Assembly: GCA_963557075.1 (NCBI GenBank) | Contig: CAUWDA010000008.1 | Location: 1-64,000 of the forward strand | Source of the DNA: Flavonifractor sp963557075 | GTDB taxonomy: Bacteria; Bacillota; Clostridia; Oscillospirales; Oscillospiraceae | Reading direction: 5' to 3' | DNA: 64,000 nucleotides | In this document: positions 1-7,714 of the stretch, one piece after another | Numbering within the stretch: the first letter of the stretch is position 1 | Layout: every line of letters begins with the position of its first letter | Made by a program: the position numbers and the translations under genes | Notes under the pieces: model-generated | Told to the model about the DNA's origin: nothing | What the model saw: the letters and a program-made list of their open reading frames with translations, nothing else | Database searches by the model: none

Positions 1-101
1 ATTGAGACGGATTCCCACGAAAAATGGCCGCCCGGTGGGCGGCCATTTTTCTCGGGATGACAGGTCTTTTGTACGGTTTGTGCATGTTGCAACAGGCCCT
101 T
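1..101. repeat. MITE-like intergenic repeat, copy 1 (cut by window edge)
   Basis: Reverse-complement of this stretch matches the repeat at 51784-51960 closely. Shared parts are the end TGTTGCAACATGC (88-100 region), the block AAAGACCTGTCAT, and the strong palindrome with arms at 20-33 and 37-50 (AAAAATGGCCGCCC). Its other end lies outside the window. No coding potential. The palindrome has T-runs on both sides and could stop transcription in either direction. Confidence 0.7.
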
Positions 102-214
102 GAGCCTGCTGTGTCGTACGCGCAAAGCACACACGCTTGCAGGCTGAGCGGACGACGGGACTCTGCAAGGCTCTTGCACAACATTTGAGGCATTTCTTCT
201 GTTTCGACAAGCCG

Positions 215-241
215 ACGGCCGCCCAGTGGGCGGCCGTTTTT
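215..241 (+). terminator. GC-rich palindrome with T-tract
   Basis: Stem ACGGCCGCCC at 215-224 pairs perfectly with 228-237, followed by a T-run on the plus strand. The T-run is on the wrong side to be the classical terminator of pncB, which ends at 271 on the minus strand. It may serve a plus-strand unit to the left, or be part of the repeat family also seen at 20-50, 4927-4959, 29239-29269 and 51825-51855. Confidence 0.5.
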
Positions 242-270
242 CGTGGAGAGCCGTCCGGAACGGAGAAGGG

Positions 271-1719
271 TCACTTCCCCTCCCGGGTCAGCAGCTCCTG
301 CTTCAGGTCCCACAGCTTCTGGGACAGGTCCACATAGTAGTTGTGGGGGTTCTCAAAGCGCTTTACCTCGTCCCACAGCAGGTCGATCTGACCGGCGCAC
401 CAGGCCCGCATCTCCGCGATGGGCGGAGAGTCATATACCCGCTCGCCGTTGCGGAAGACGGGCACCAGCAGCTCCTTTGCGGTAAAGTTGGTAAACACGC
501 TGCGTTTCCAGGTGGCGTCCGGATCAAAGAGCTCCAGGGGCTGGCTCTCGTCCACTTTTTCGTCCCACAAAGTGATCAGATCGGCAAACGCCTTCCCCGT
601 CTCCTTGTCGAAAAGGCGGTACACCTTTTTGAAGCCGGGGTTGGTGATCTTGTCCGGATTGGCGCTGATCTTGATCTTGGGGATGATGTTCCCCTCCCGA
701 TCCTCCACCGCCGACAGCTTGTACACGCCGCCGAACACCGGCTCGCTCTTGGAGGTAATGAGCCGCTCACCCACGCCGAAGGAGTCGATCTTGGCCCCCT
801 GGAGCAGCAGGTCCCGGATGATATACTCGTCCAGGGAGTTGGAGGCCACGATCTTGCACTCGGTCAGCCCCGCCGCGTCCAGCATCTTGCGGGCCTTCCG
901 GGAGAGGTAGGTCAAATCGCCCGAGTCCAGGCGGATGGCGCAGTTGGTGATCCCCTGGGGGAGCAGCACCTCTTTGAAGGCCCGGATGGCGTTGGGCACG
1001 CCGGACTTGAGCACATTGTAGGTGTCCACCAGCAGGGTGGCCGAGTGGGGGTAGAGCTGGCAGTAGGTCTTGAAGGCCGAATACTCGTCGGGGAACATCT
1101 GGACCCAGGAGTGGGCCATGGTCCCTCCGGCGGGAGCGCCGTATACCTCGTCGGCCAGGGTGCAGGCCGTACCGGCGCAGCCGGCGATATAGGAGGCCCG
1201 GGCGCCCAGGATGGCGGCGTCGGGGCCCTGGGCCCGGCGGGAACCAAACTCGCTCACCGGCCGCCCGTCCGCCGCCCGCACGATGCGGTTGGTCTTGGTG
1301 GCGATGAGGGACTGGTGGTTCAGGGTGAGCAGCAGGAAGGTCTCGATAAACTGAGCCTCGATGGCAGGGGCCCGCACGGTGAGGATGGGCTCCCGGGGGA
1401 AGATGGGCGTGCCCTCGGGCACAGCCCAGATGTCGCCGGTGAAGCGGAAGTTCTTCAGGTACTCCAAAAATGCCTCGCAGAAGCAGCCCTTGCTCCGGAG
1501 GTATGCAATGTCCTCCTCGTCAAAGCAAAGCCGCTCCACATAGTTGATGACCTGCTCCAAACCGGCGGCAATGGCAAAGCCGCCCCCGTCCGGGACGTTG
1601 CGGAAAAAGATATCAAAGTAGCAGATCTGCTGGGCGTAGCCCTCGGTCTGGAAATAGCCGTTGCCCATGGTAAGCTCATAGAAATCGCACAAAAGGGTGT
1701 AATTCATGTGTTGCTTCAT
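271..1719 (-). CDS. pncB: Nicotinate phosphoribosyltransferase
   Basis: Cytoplasmic enzyme of NAD salvage that joins nicotinate to PRPP, with ATP hydrolysis, to give nicotinate mononucleotide. The 482-residue product shows the family N-terminus (LLCDFYELTMGNGYF, about 10-23), the EFGSRRAQG block (157-165) and GTMAHSW with the histidine (His203) that is phosphorylated in this family. The start at 1719 is chosen because GGGAGG precedes it and the frame upstream reads as noise. It begins 5 bases after the stop of pncA, so the two are co-transcribed and carry out consecutive steps: nicotinamide to nicotinate, then to the mononucleotide. Full length for the family. Confidence 0.95.
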   Translation of the reverse strand: MKQHMNYTLLCDFYELTMGNGYFQTEGYAQQICYFDIFFRNVPDGGGFAIAAGLEQVINYVERLCFDEEDIAYLRSKGCFCEAFLEYLKNFRFTGDIWAVPEGTPIFPREPILTVRAPAIEAQFIETFLLLTLNHQSLIATKTNRIVRAADGRPVSEFGSRRAQGPDAAILGARASYIAGCAGTACTLADEVYGAPAGGTMAHSWVQMFPDEYSAFKTYCQLYPHSATLLVDTYNVLKSGVPNAIRAFKEVLLPQGITNCAIRLDSGDLTYLSRKARKMLDAAGLTECKIVASNSLDEYIIRDLLLQGAKIDSFGVGERLITSKSEPVFGGVYKLSAVEDREGNIIPKIKISANPDKITNPGFKKVYRLFDKETGKAFADLITLWDEKVDESQPLELFDPDATWKRSVFTNFTAKELLVPVFRNGERVYDSPPIAEMRAWCAGQIDLLWDEVKRFENPHNYYVDLSQKLWDLKQELLTREGK

Positions 1720-1724
1720 GGTAT

Positions 1725-2261
1725 TCAAACCTCCCGGTTGATGACCGTGATCTGAAGGGCCTCCATCAGATCCAGCACATTTTGATGCAGTGTGGGATCG
1801 GGTCCGGCGGTGCAGGCGGCGTCCACCACCAGCTCCGCTTCGGGCAACGCCCCCTTGGCTACGATGGCGTTGGACAGCACACACAGGTAGGACACCAGAC
1901 CCACCAGCTCGACGCGGTCATACTGCTGCTTTTTCAGCCACTCCCCCAGCCACAGGGAGGGAAAAGCGGGCTTGCAGATCACCATGTCCCGGCTCTTGTC
2001 CAGGGCCTGCCCGGTCTTTCCGTAGAGCTGCCACCCCTCCGAGTTCATCAGGCAGTGGGGCACCGGCAGCTTCCGGCCCTCCTGGGTCTCCAGGTAGTTC
2101 TCCTGGTGCGTATCCAGGGTAAAGGCCACATCGTGGCCGGCAGCGTGGTAGGCCTCCACCTTCTCCGCAATGGGACCATCCAGGCGTTCCGCACCGGGAA
2201 AGCCCATGGCGCCGTTCACAAAGTCCTTCTGGTAGTCCACCACCAGCAGCAGCTGCTTCAT
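1725..2261 (-). CDS. pncA: Nicotinamidase (isochorismatase-fold cysteine hydrolase)
   Basis: Predicted to deaminate nicotinamide to nicotinate. The 178-residue isochorismatase fold carries the expected catalytic triad Asp9 (VVDYQKDF), Lys97 (ICKPAF) and Cys127 (SYLCVLSN). It also has the metal-site residues Asp50 and His52 (LDTHQ) and His69, which separate nicotinamidases from other cysteine hydrolases of the fold. AGGAGGAG lies 8 bases before the ATG. First gene of a two-gene operon with pncB. A palindrome lies between the promoter and the ribosome site (see the regulatory entry), suggesting niacin- or NAD-dependent repression. Confidence 0.92.
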   Translation of the reverse strand: MKQLLLVVDYQKDFVNGAMGFPGAERLDGPIAEKVEAYHAAGHDVAFTLDTHQENYLETQEGRKLPVPHCLMNSEGWQLYGKTGQALDKSRDMVICKPAFPSLWLGEWLKKQQYDRVELVGLVSYLCVLSNAIVAKGALPEAELVVDAACTAGPDPTLHQNVLDLMEALQITVINREV

Positions 2262-2278
2262 AGCCGTCTCCTCCTCTT

Positions 2279-2303
2279 GGTGTCAAGACACCTGTCCATT
2301 ATA
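2279..2303 (-). promoter_or_regulatory. pncA promoter -10 and operator-like palindrome
   Basis: On the minus strand a perfect TATAAT (2298-2303) is followed at once by GGTGTCTTGACACC (2279-2292), a palindrome with 6-base arms placed where a bound repressor would block transcription start. No good -35 is seen 17 bases upstream. In Firmicutes the niacin-responsive repressor NiaR (YrxA) controls such genes. I cannot verify its consensus from memory, so the assignment is inference. Confidence 0.5.
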
Positions 2304-2370
2304 ACACATACGGAACAAATCCGAAAGCCTTAAATGTCTCGTCCTTCAAGACTAATTGCCTTTGTTCCAA

Positions 2371-2441
2371 TGCAGGGGTTTCAGGCAGTTATGCCCGAAA
2401 CCCCTGCACCCTCCGCTGGATCGCCCCAGCGTTCCAGCGGA
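2371..2441. repeat. Two adjacent hairpins in the pncA/acetyltransferase intergenic region
   Basis: The 315-base gap 2262-2576 holds the pncA promoter plus two strong stem-loops. The first pairs TGCAGGGGTTTC with GAAACCCCTGCA (2371-2408, with an inner GGCA/TGCC). The second pairs TCCGCTGGA with TCCAGCGGA (2412-2420, 2433-2441). Neither has a clear T-run. No open frame of interest is present. Confidence 0.55.
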
Positions 2442-2523
2442 CATACGCATTGTAACAATGTCTAAATTTCGCAAAACCAGTGAAACGGACTGTTTTTGTG
2501 AAATTACGCGGTCTTTGCCCCGC

Positions 2524-2548
2524 AAATAAGCCGCTCAGCGGTTTATTT
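2524..2548 (-). terminator. Possible weak terminator after the GNAT gene
   Basis: AT-flanked hairpin (AAATAA, CCGC / GCGG, TTTATTT) lying 29 bases beyond the acetyltransferase stop. The stem is short and the U-tract is interrupted, so it is a modest terminator candidate. Confidence 0.35.
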
Positions 2549-2576
2549 AATAGACATTATTATAGCCGCCCTGTCC

Positions 2577-3092
2577 TCAAATTGCAAGGTCCTTCTCAAA
2601 GCAGGGGTAGGCGAGAGGTCTGCCGTGGAGGTGGATCTCCCCCACCCGGGAAAAGCCCATTTTGCAGATGAGGGCCTGCATCCGGTCGTTGAGGCAATAG
2701 GTGTCGATGCGCATGGACACGATCCCACGGCGGCGGGCCTCCTCCTCGGCAAAGGCAAAGAGGGCGGAGCCCACGCCCCGGCGCTGAAAGGCGGGGTCGA
2801 TGGCCATGCGGTGGATGACCACCGCCGGTCTGCCGGTGGTCCAGGGCAGGGGGTCATACTCGGGAGATTCGCCGGTATTGATGCAGGCCACCCCGGCCAG
2901 GTGTCCGTCCACCAGGGCGGCGTACAGCTCCCCCCGGTCGATGTCCCCGGCATAAAAATCCCGGGTGGGGTAGTCCTCTCCCCACTGGGGATTGCCCAGC
3001 TCGTTCATGTGGACCACCGCCTGGTGCACCAGTGTCCAGATCCGGTCCAGGTCCGCCGGACAGGCGGGCCGGATCACCACGTCCCCCCTCAT
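2577..3092 (-). CDS. GNAT family N-acetyltransferase
   Basis: A 171-residue single-domain acetyltransferase that should transfer acetyl from acetyl-CoA to an amine; the substrate cannot be told. The acetyl-CoA-binding motif A is clear (QRRGVGSALF, about 103-112). It is preceded by the beta4 strand VIHRMAIDP and followed by the family end GFSRVGEIH. The ATG overlaps the stop of the upstream TIGR04255 gene by 4 bases (ATGA), so the pair is translationally coupled. Both probably use the promoter at 3930-3958. Confidence 0.88.
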   Translation of the reverse strand: MRGDVVIRPACPADLDRIWTLVHQAVVHMNELGNPQWGEDYPTRDFYAGDIDRGELYAALVDGHLAGVACINTGESPEYDPLPWTTGRPAVVIHRMAIDPAFQRRGVGSALFAFAEEEARRRGIVSMRIDTYCLNDRMQALICKMGFSRVGEIHLHGRPLAYPCFEKDLAI

Positions 3093-3895
3093 TCTGCCAC
3101 AGGGGTGGGGCCCATGGCCTCGTGGAGGGTGGGAGTCACCGCCCCCCGGAAGAGGCAGACCGCAAACCGGTGCATCTGCTCCAGCTTCTCAGGCACAAGG
3201 TCGGCGTTCATCTGGCCGGCGGCGGAGAAGTCGCTGTCCAGGATGAACCGGGTCTCTCTGGGCTGATTGGCATTCTGGGGGTTGTTCGCCCCCACCAGAC
3301 CGGGGCCGGCGTGGAGCTTCAGCCGGTATCCCCCCACCAGGGGGGTCTCCACGTCCAGGGCGCACTTGGCGATCTCGCTCTCCTCCACATCGGGCTCCCC
3401 CAGGATGCCCAGATACTGGCTCTGGATCAGGTCGTCCCACAGCTGATCCTCCAGGCCCATGGCCTTGCGGGAGACGGCGTTGACATACCGCAGGCCGATG
3501 CGCTCAAAGAAGGCGGGCTGATAGATCTGGATGAACTGGGCCAGGGCCTGGTCCAGCCGGACGGCAAAGTCCTCCCACCGCTGATAGCCCAGGGTGGACA
3601 GGGCAATGAAATTCTGGGTCAGGTTGATCTTCCAGCGGTTGTCTTCCGAGATGAAGTTATAGTTGGTCAGGGGCTTCTGGGGCTCCAGGACGGTGCCGTT
3701 GCCCTTCTTCACCACCTTGGGCGGCAGCTGCTCCTGCCGGGTCATATACCGGGGGAAGTCCTTACGGATGGCCTCCTGAAAGGCGGCGGGCTCGTTGGCC
3801 CCGATGGACAGGATGGTGGGGAAGCGGAGCTGGCAGATGACCTCCACCAGCGGGGCGCGGGCGTAGTGGACCCGCTCGTATGGCGCAAACAGCAT
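3089..3895 (-). CDS. TIGR04255 family protein
   Basis: A 268-residue soluble protein of the sporadically distributed TIGR04255 family, whose function is unknown. The family signature is at the N-terminus (PLVEVICQLRFP about 15-26, then FQEAIRKDFP). Near the C-terminus is the usual stretch ending FRGAVTPTLHEAMG. The start at 3895 is supported by GGAAGGAG 10 bases upstream; the frame upstream of it is not protein-like. It overlaps the GNAT gene by 4 bases, so the two products may act together, but nothing here shows how. Confidence 0.82.
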   Translation of the reverse strand: MLFAPYERVHYARAPLVEVICQLRFPTILSIGANEPAAFQEAIRKDFPRYMTRQEQLPPKVVKKGNGTVLEPQKPLTNYNFISEDNRWKINLTQNFIALSTLGYQRWEDFAVRLDQALAQFIQIYQPAFFERIGLRYVNAVSRKAMGLEDQLWDDLIQSQYLGILGEPDVEESEIAKCALDVETPLVGGYRLKLHAGPGLVGANNPQNANQPRETRFILDSDFSAAGQMNADLVPEKLEQMHRFAVCLFRGAVTPTLHEAMGPTPVAE

Positions 3896-3929
3896 AGGGG
3901 GCTGCTCCTTCCTTTTTATGATCCTGTTT

Positions 3930-3958
3930 ATTTTATCGCCGAATGGGCTCCATGTCAA
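3930..3958 (-). promoter_or_regulatory. Promoter of the TIGR04255-GNAT operon
   Basis: TTGACA (3953-3958) and TAAAAT (3930-3935) with 17-base spacing on the minus strand, about 35 bases before the TIGR04255 start codon. Confidence 0.75.
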
Positions 3959-3969
3959 ACGCTTCGGCC

Positions 3970-3998
3970 TTGCATTCCCAAACCGCGGCCGGTATAAT
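3970..3998 (+). promoter_or_regulatory. Promoter of the LacX-like epimerase gene
   Basis: TTGCAT (3970-3975), 17-base spacer, perfect TATAAT (3993-3998) on the plus strand, 30 bases before the ATG. It lies back-to-back with the promoter at 3930-3958. Confidence 0.75.
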
Positions 3999-4028
3999 GC
4001 TCCTGAGAAAGCGAAGGAGGCGCGTAAG

Positions 4029-4907
4029 ATGGTACTGGAACTGAAGCGGGGCAGCCGCACCGCCCAGGTGGACGCCCAGGGCGGCGAACTGATATCCTAC
4101 CGGGACGAAAACGGCCTGGAGTATATCTGGACAGGGGATGCGGCCTACTGGACGGGGCGCAATCCCCTGCTCTTCCCCATTGTGGGCGGCCTGCGGGACG
4201 GGACGGTGTGCGTGGATGGCCGGGCGGTGTCCATGAAGCGCCACGGCTTTGCCCGGACCAGCGCATTTTCCGTCGTCGGTCACGGCGAGGACTGGGCGGA
4301 GCTGGAGCTGCGGGAGAGCCCCGCCACCCTGGACCTCTACCCCCGGCCCTTCCGGCTGACGGTGCGCCAGCAGCTCACCGACACCGGCTTTGCCACCGCC
4401 TTCACGGTGACCAACACCGGGGACAGGGCCATGCCCTTCTGCCTGGGGGCCCACACCGGCTTCCGCTGCCCCCTGGAGGCGGGGGAGTCCTTCTCTGACT
4501 ATGAGATCCTCTTTGATGAGAAAGAGACCTGCCCCACCCTGGTGCCCGACGCCAACGGCCTGGACCCGGCCCGGACCCGGCCCTGTCTGGAGGACACCGA
4601 TGTCCTCCCCCTGGACTACCGCTACTTTGACGAGCTGGACACCCTGATCTTCCAGGGGCTCAGGTCCCAGTCGGTGCGCCTGCGCAGCAAAAAGAGCGGC
4701 AGGGGCGTGCGCATGACCTTCCCCGGCTTCCCGGTGCTGGCCCTGTGGTCTGCCCCCGGCAAGGCCGCCCCCTACCTGTGTATCGAGCCCTGGCACGGCC
4801 TGCCCGCCGTGGCCGGGGAGGGCCCCGAGCTGGCAGACAAGGCCTTCTGCATCACCCTGGCCCCCGGGGAGAGCCGCGCCCTGGGCTACCGGGTGGACAC
4901 CCTCTGA
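4029..4907 (+). CDS. Aldose 1-epimerase family protein (LacX-like)
   Basis: A 292-residue beta-sandwich protein of the galactose mutarotase superfamily, LacX/YihR-like branch. It is expected to interconvert alpha and beta anomers of a hexose or hexose derivative in the cytoplasm. The conserved residues are visible: KRHGFAR with His72, GAHTGF with His142, and EPWHGLP with Glu253 near the C-terminus. AAGGAGG precedes the ATG by 8 bases. It is monocistronic between its own promoter and a strong hairpin at 4927-4959. The natural sugar cannot be deduced, and no sugar-pathway genes lie beside it. Confidence 0.85.
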   Translation: MVLELKRGSRTAQVDAQGGELISYRDENGLEYIWTGDAAYWTGRNPLLFPIVGGLRDGTVCVDGRAVSMKRHGFARTSAFSVVGHGEDWAELELRESPATLDLYPRPFRLTVRQQLTDTGFATAFTVTNTGDRAMPFCLGAHTGFRCPLEAGESFSDYEILFDEKETCPTLVPDANGLDPARTRPCLEDTDVLPLDYRYFDELDTLIFQGLRSQSVRLRSKKSGRGVRMTFPGFPVLALWSAPGKAAPYLCIEPWHGLPAVAGEGPELADKAFCITLAPGESRALGYRVDTL

Positions 4908-4926
4908 CGCCCCATTGGACAAACCC

Positions 4927-4959
4927 ATCCCAAATGGCCGCCGGGCGGCCATTTGGGAT
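4927..4959 (+). terminator. Intrinsic terminator after the epimerase gene
   Basis: Near-perfect 16-base stem (ATCCCAAATGGCCGCC with its complement at 4944-4959), 19 bases after the stop. The core ATGGCCGCC..GGCGGCCAT is shared with the repeat palindromes elsewhere in the window. Confidence 0.6.
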
Positions 4960-5015
4960 GGAGCCTTTTATGGCCTTCCGGGGCAGGAATGCCGGGAAAA
5001 GCCGGGCTGCCGCTC

Positions 5016-5044
5016 TTGTTTTTACGCCATACCTTTGATATAAT
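5016..5044 (+). promoter_or_regulatory. gdpP promoter
   Basis: TTGTTT (5016-5021), 17-base spacer, TATAAT (5039-5044), 41 bases before the gdpP ATG. Confidence 0.65.
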
Positions 5045-5084
5045 AACATGTCATCTTGTATTTGAACGCGTTTGGGAGGTCCCT

Positions 5085-7079
5085 ATGCGGAAAAACAAAT
5101 TGTCTCACCTGCTGGAGCCCAGCCTCCGGCTGTACTTCGTCTGTCTGCTCCTCTTCGCCGGGGCCACCGCCCTCTTTTCCCTGCCCGCCGCGGTGCTGGA
5201 GCTGGCCGTGGTGGCTATCCTGTATCTCTATTTCCGCCGCAGCAACGCCATGCGGCAGAAAGAGATCCTCAAGTATATCGAGCATGTGACCTGCAACATG
5301 GACTCGGCCACCAAGGACACTATGGTCAACGCGCCGCTGCCCATGGTCATCTTCCGCCCGGAAAACGATGAGGTCATCTGGTCCAACGACCGGTTCCTCC
5401 AGATCACCGGGGAGCGGGAGCACCTGTTCGACACCAAGATCACCGCCGCGGTGCCCGACTTCTCCTCCCGCTGGCTTATGGAGGGCAAGACCGAGTGCCC
5501 CACCGAGGTGCCCATCGGCGACCGCCGGTTCCTGGTGTTCGGCCACCTGGTCCGTACAGAGGGGCAGGGCGCCCGGGGCTATCTGGCCACCACCTACTGG
5601 GTGGACGTCACCGACTTCGCCCAGGTGCGGGACGAGTATTACGCCACCCGCCCCGTGGTGGCCATCCTGACGGTGGACAACTACGAGGAGCTGATGAAGG
5701 GCGCCAACGACAGCGCCAAGTCCGCCATGCGCAGCGAGATCGACGACCGGCTGGCCCAGTGGGTGGCGCCCGCCCAGGGCGTATTCACCCGGTACGAGCG
5801 GGACCGCTACCTCTTCCTCTTTGAGGAGCGCTTCCTGGCCCAGTTCCAGGAGGGCAAGTTCTCCATTCTGGACACGGTCCGGCAGGTGACCAGCCCCTCG
5901 GGCATCCAAGCCACCCTGTCCATCGGCATCGGCAAGGACGGGGACTGCTTCGGCGATTTGTTCCAGTATGCCGCCCTCTCCGTGGAGATGGCCCTGAGCC
6001 GGGGCGGTGACCAGGTGGTGGTCAAGAACAAGTTCAACTTCGAGTTCTTCGGCGGGCGCACCAAGGAGCTGGAGAAGCGCACCAAGGTGAAGAGCCGGGT
6101 CATGGCCAACGCCCTGGGCGAGCTGATGGCAGACGCCTCCATGGTGTTCGTCATGGGCCACAAGTACCCCGACCTGGACTGTATGGGCGCCGCCGCCGGC
6201 GTGTGCGCCATGGCCCGGAAGAAGGGCACCCCTGTCCACATCGTGCGGGAGCCGGGAATCAATCCCGCCAGCGAGATGAGCGAGCGGCTGGCGGCCCTGC
6301 CTGAGTACAAGGACGTGTTCCTCTCTCCCCAGGACGCCATTCTGCTGGCCGACTCCAACTGCCTGCTGGTGGTGGTGGACACCAACCGCCCGGAGCAGGT
6401 GGTGAGCCAGGACCTGCTGGAGGCGGTCCACAAGGTGGCCGTCATCGACCACCACCGCCGGGCCTCCTCCTATATCGCCGACGCGGCCCTCAATTTCCAC
6501 GAGCCCTACGCCTCCTCCGCCAGCGAGCTGGTCACCGAGCTGTCCCAGTACCTGCTGGAACCCGCCGACCTGCTGAAGATCGAGGCGGAGGCCATGCTGG
6601 CGGGCATCACCCTGGACACCAAGCAGTTCACCATGCGCACCGGCAGCCGCACCTTTGAGGCCGCCGCTTTCCTGCGCCGCTCCGGCGCGGACACCGGCGA
6701 CGTAAAGAAGCTCTTCCAAAACGACCTGGAGGGCACCATCGCCAAATACGACATCATCCAGACCGCCCGGATGTATAAGGGCGGCATCGCCGTGGCCCGG
6801 GTGGACCATACCGTGGGCCGCATCACCGCCGCCCAGGCCGCCGACGAGCTGCTGAACATCTCGGGCATCGACACCTCCTTCGTACTCTTCCCCGACAACG
6901 AGGGGCGGGTCATCCTGTCTGCCCGCAGCATGGGGGACGTGAACGTGCAGGTGGTGCTGGAGAAGCTGGGAGGCGGCGGCAACGCCGCCACCGCCGGCGC
7001 CCAGGTACCCGGCAAGACCGTGGAGGAAGTGACCAAGCTGCTGCTCCAGGCCATCGACCAGTACCTGGAGGACGAATAA
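5085..7079 (+). CDS. gdpP: c-di-AMP phosphodiesterase, DHH family
   Basis: Membrane-bound enzyme that hydrolyses cyclic di-AMP to pApA. Order of parts in the 664 residues: two N-terminal membrane helices (about 15-50), a PAS-like domain (75-180), a degenerate GGDEF domain (190-315), then DHH (350-500) and DHHA1 (560-655). DHH metal ligands are visible: HKYPDLD (His359, Asp363, Asp365), VVDTN (Asp432), IDHH (455-457) and LDTK (Asp511). In the DHHA1 motif, usually GGGGH, this protein reads GGGGN (629-633). The start at 5085 has GGGAGG upstream. gdpP-rplI-dnaB is a conserved Firmicutes order. Confidence 0.93.
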   Translation: MRKNKLSHLLEPSLRLYFVCLLLFAGATALFSLPAAVLELAVVAILYLYFRRSNAMRQKEILKYIEHVTCNMDSATKDTMVNAPLPMVIFRPENDEVIWSNDRFLQITGEREHLFDTKITAAVPDFSSRWLMEGKTECPTEVPIGDRRFLVFGHLVRTEGQGARGYLATTYWVDVTDFAQVRDEYYATRPVVAILTVDNYEELMKGANDSAKSAMRSEIDDRLAQWVAPAQGVFTRYERDRYLFLFEERFLAQFQEGKFSILDTVRQVTSPSGIQATLSIGIGKDGDCFGDLFQYAALSVEMALSRGGDQVVVKNKFNFEFFGGRTKELEKRTKVKSRVMANALGELMADASMVFVMGHKYPDLDCMGAAAGVCAMARKKGTPVHIVREPGINPASEMSERLAALPEYKDVFLSPQDAILLADSNCLLVVVDTNRPEQVVSQDLLEAVHKVAVIDHHRRASSYIADAALNFHEPYASSASELVTELSQYLLEPADLLKIEAEAMLAGITLDTKQFTMRTGSRTFEAAAFLRRSGADTGDVKKLFQNDLEGTIAKYDIIQTARMYKGGIAVARVDHTVGRITAAQAADELLNISGIDTSFVLFPDNEGRVILSARSMGDVNVQVVLEKLGGGGNAATAGAQVPGKTVEEVTKLLLQAIDQYLEDE

Positions 7080-7083
7080 AAAA

Positions 7084-7190
7084 GCCTTTCCCCCAGGGGA
7101 AGGCGCCCCCGCAGGGGGCGGATGAGGGGACCGATGCCTTTTCCCTCATCCGTCGCGCCTTGCGTGACAGCTTCCCCCAGGGGAAGCCTA
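7084..7190. repeat. MITE-like element with inverted ends between gdpP and rplI
   Basis: Left end AGCCTTTCCCCCAGGGGAAG (7084-7103) and the reverse complement of the right end (7171-7190) are imperfect inverted copies. GGATGAGGG (7120-7128) faces CCCTCATCC (7143-7151) inside. A single half of the same sequence lies at 43949-43995. No transposase gene; such elements are usually moved in trans or are relics. It separates two genes of a conserved operon and may fold as a long hairpin in the mRNA. Confidence 0.7.
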
Positions 7191-7210
7191 ACAGGAAGGA
7201 GATAATGACA

Positions 7211-7657
7211 ATGAAAGTGATTTTACAGCAGGACGTACGGGGCCAGGGCAAGAAGGGCCAGATGATCGAGGCCAGCGACGGCTACGCCCGTAACTTCCTC
7301 CTCCCCCGCAAGCTGGCGGTCCCCGCCACCGCGGAGAATATCAACACCATGAAGATGCAGGAGAAGGCCAAGAAGGCCCAGGAGGCCGCCGAGAAGGCGG
7401 AGGCCGAGGCCACCGCCGCCAAGCTGAAGGAGCTCTCCGTCAAGGTCACCGCCAAGGCGGGCAACGGCGGGCGGCTCTTCGGCGCCGTCACCACCAAGGA
7501 GATCGCCGACGCTCTCAGCGCCCAGCACAGCATCAACATTCCCAAGACCAAGATCGTTCAGGACGAGCCCATCAAGGCCTTCGGCACCTATGAGCTGAAG
7601 GTGAAGCTGGGCTACGAGGTCACCGGCACGCTGAAGGTAGTCGTGGCCGAACAGTAA
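7211..7657 (+). CDS. rplI: 50S ribosomal protein L9
   Basis: Large-subunit protein that binds 23S rRNA near the L1 stalk. The 148 residues start with the family signature MKVILQQDVRGQGKKGQ and end in the C-terminal domain with FGAVTTKEIADAL. Two in-frame ATGs exist, at 7205 and 7211. AGGAG lies 9 bases from the second and only 3 from the first, so 7211 is preferred. Usual length for the family. Lies between gdpP and dnaB. Confidence 0.95.
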   Translation: MKVILQQDVRGQGKKGQMIEASDGYARNFLLPRKLAVPATAENINTMKMQEKAKKAQEAAEKAEAEATAAKLKELSVKVTAKAGNGGRLFGAVTTKEIADALSAQHSINIPKTKIVQDEPIKAFGTYELKVKLGYEVTGTLKVVVAEQ

Positions 7658-7666
7658 AAATATGCA

Positions 7667-7703
7667 GGGTAGGGGCCGATGCCCACATCGGCCCGTCCGG
7701 GGA
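7667..7703. repeat. Short palindromic intergenic repeat
   Basis: GGGTAGGGGCCGATG followed by CCCACATCGGCCCG forms a hairpin (GGGCCGATG / CATCGGCCC) between rplI and dnaB. The same layout (GTAGGGGC, stem, CCCG) occurs inverted at 23661-23690 with a different stem sequence, so it is a dispersed family rather than a gene-specific terminator. Confidence 0.5.
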
Positions 7704-7714
7704 GGGGAAGGAAC

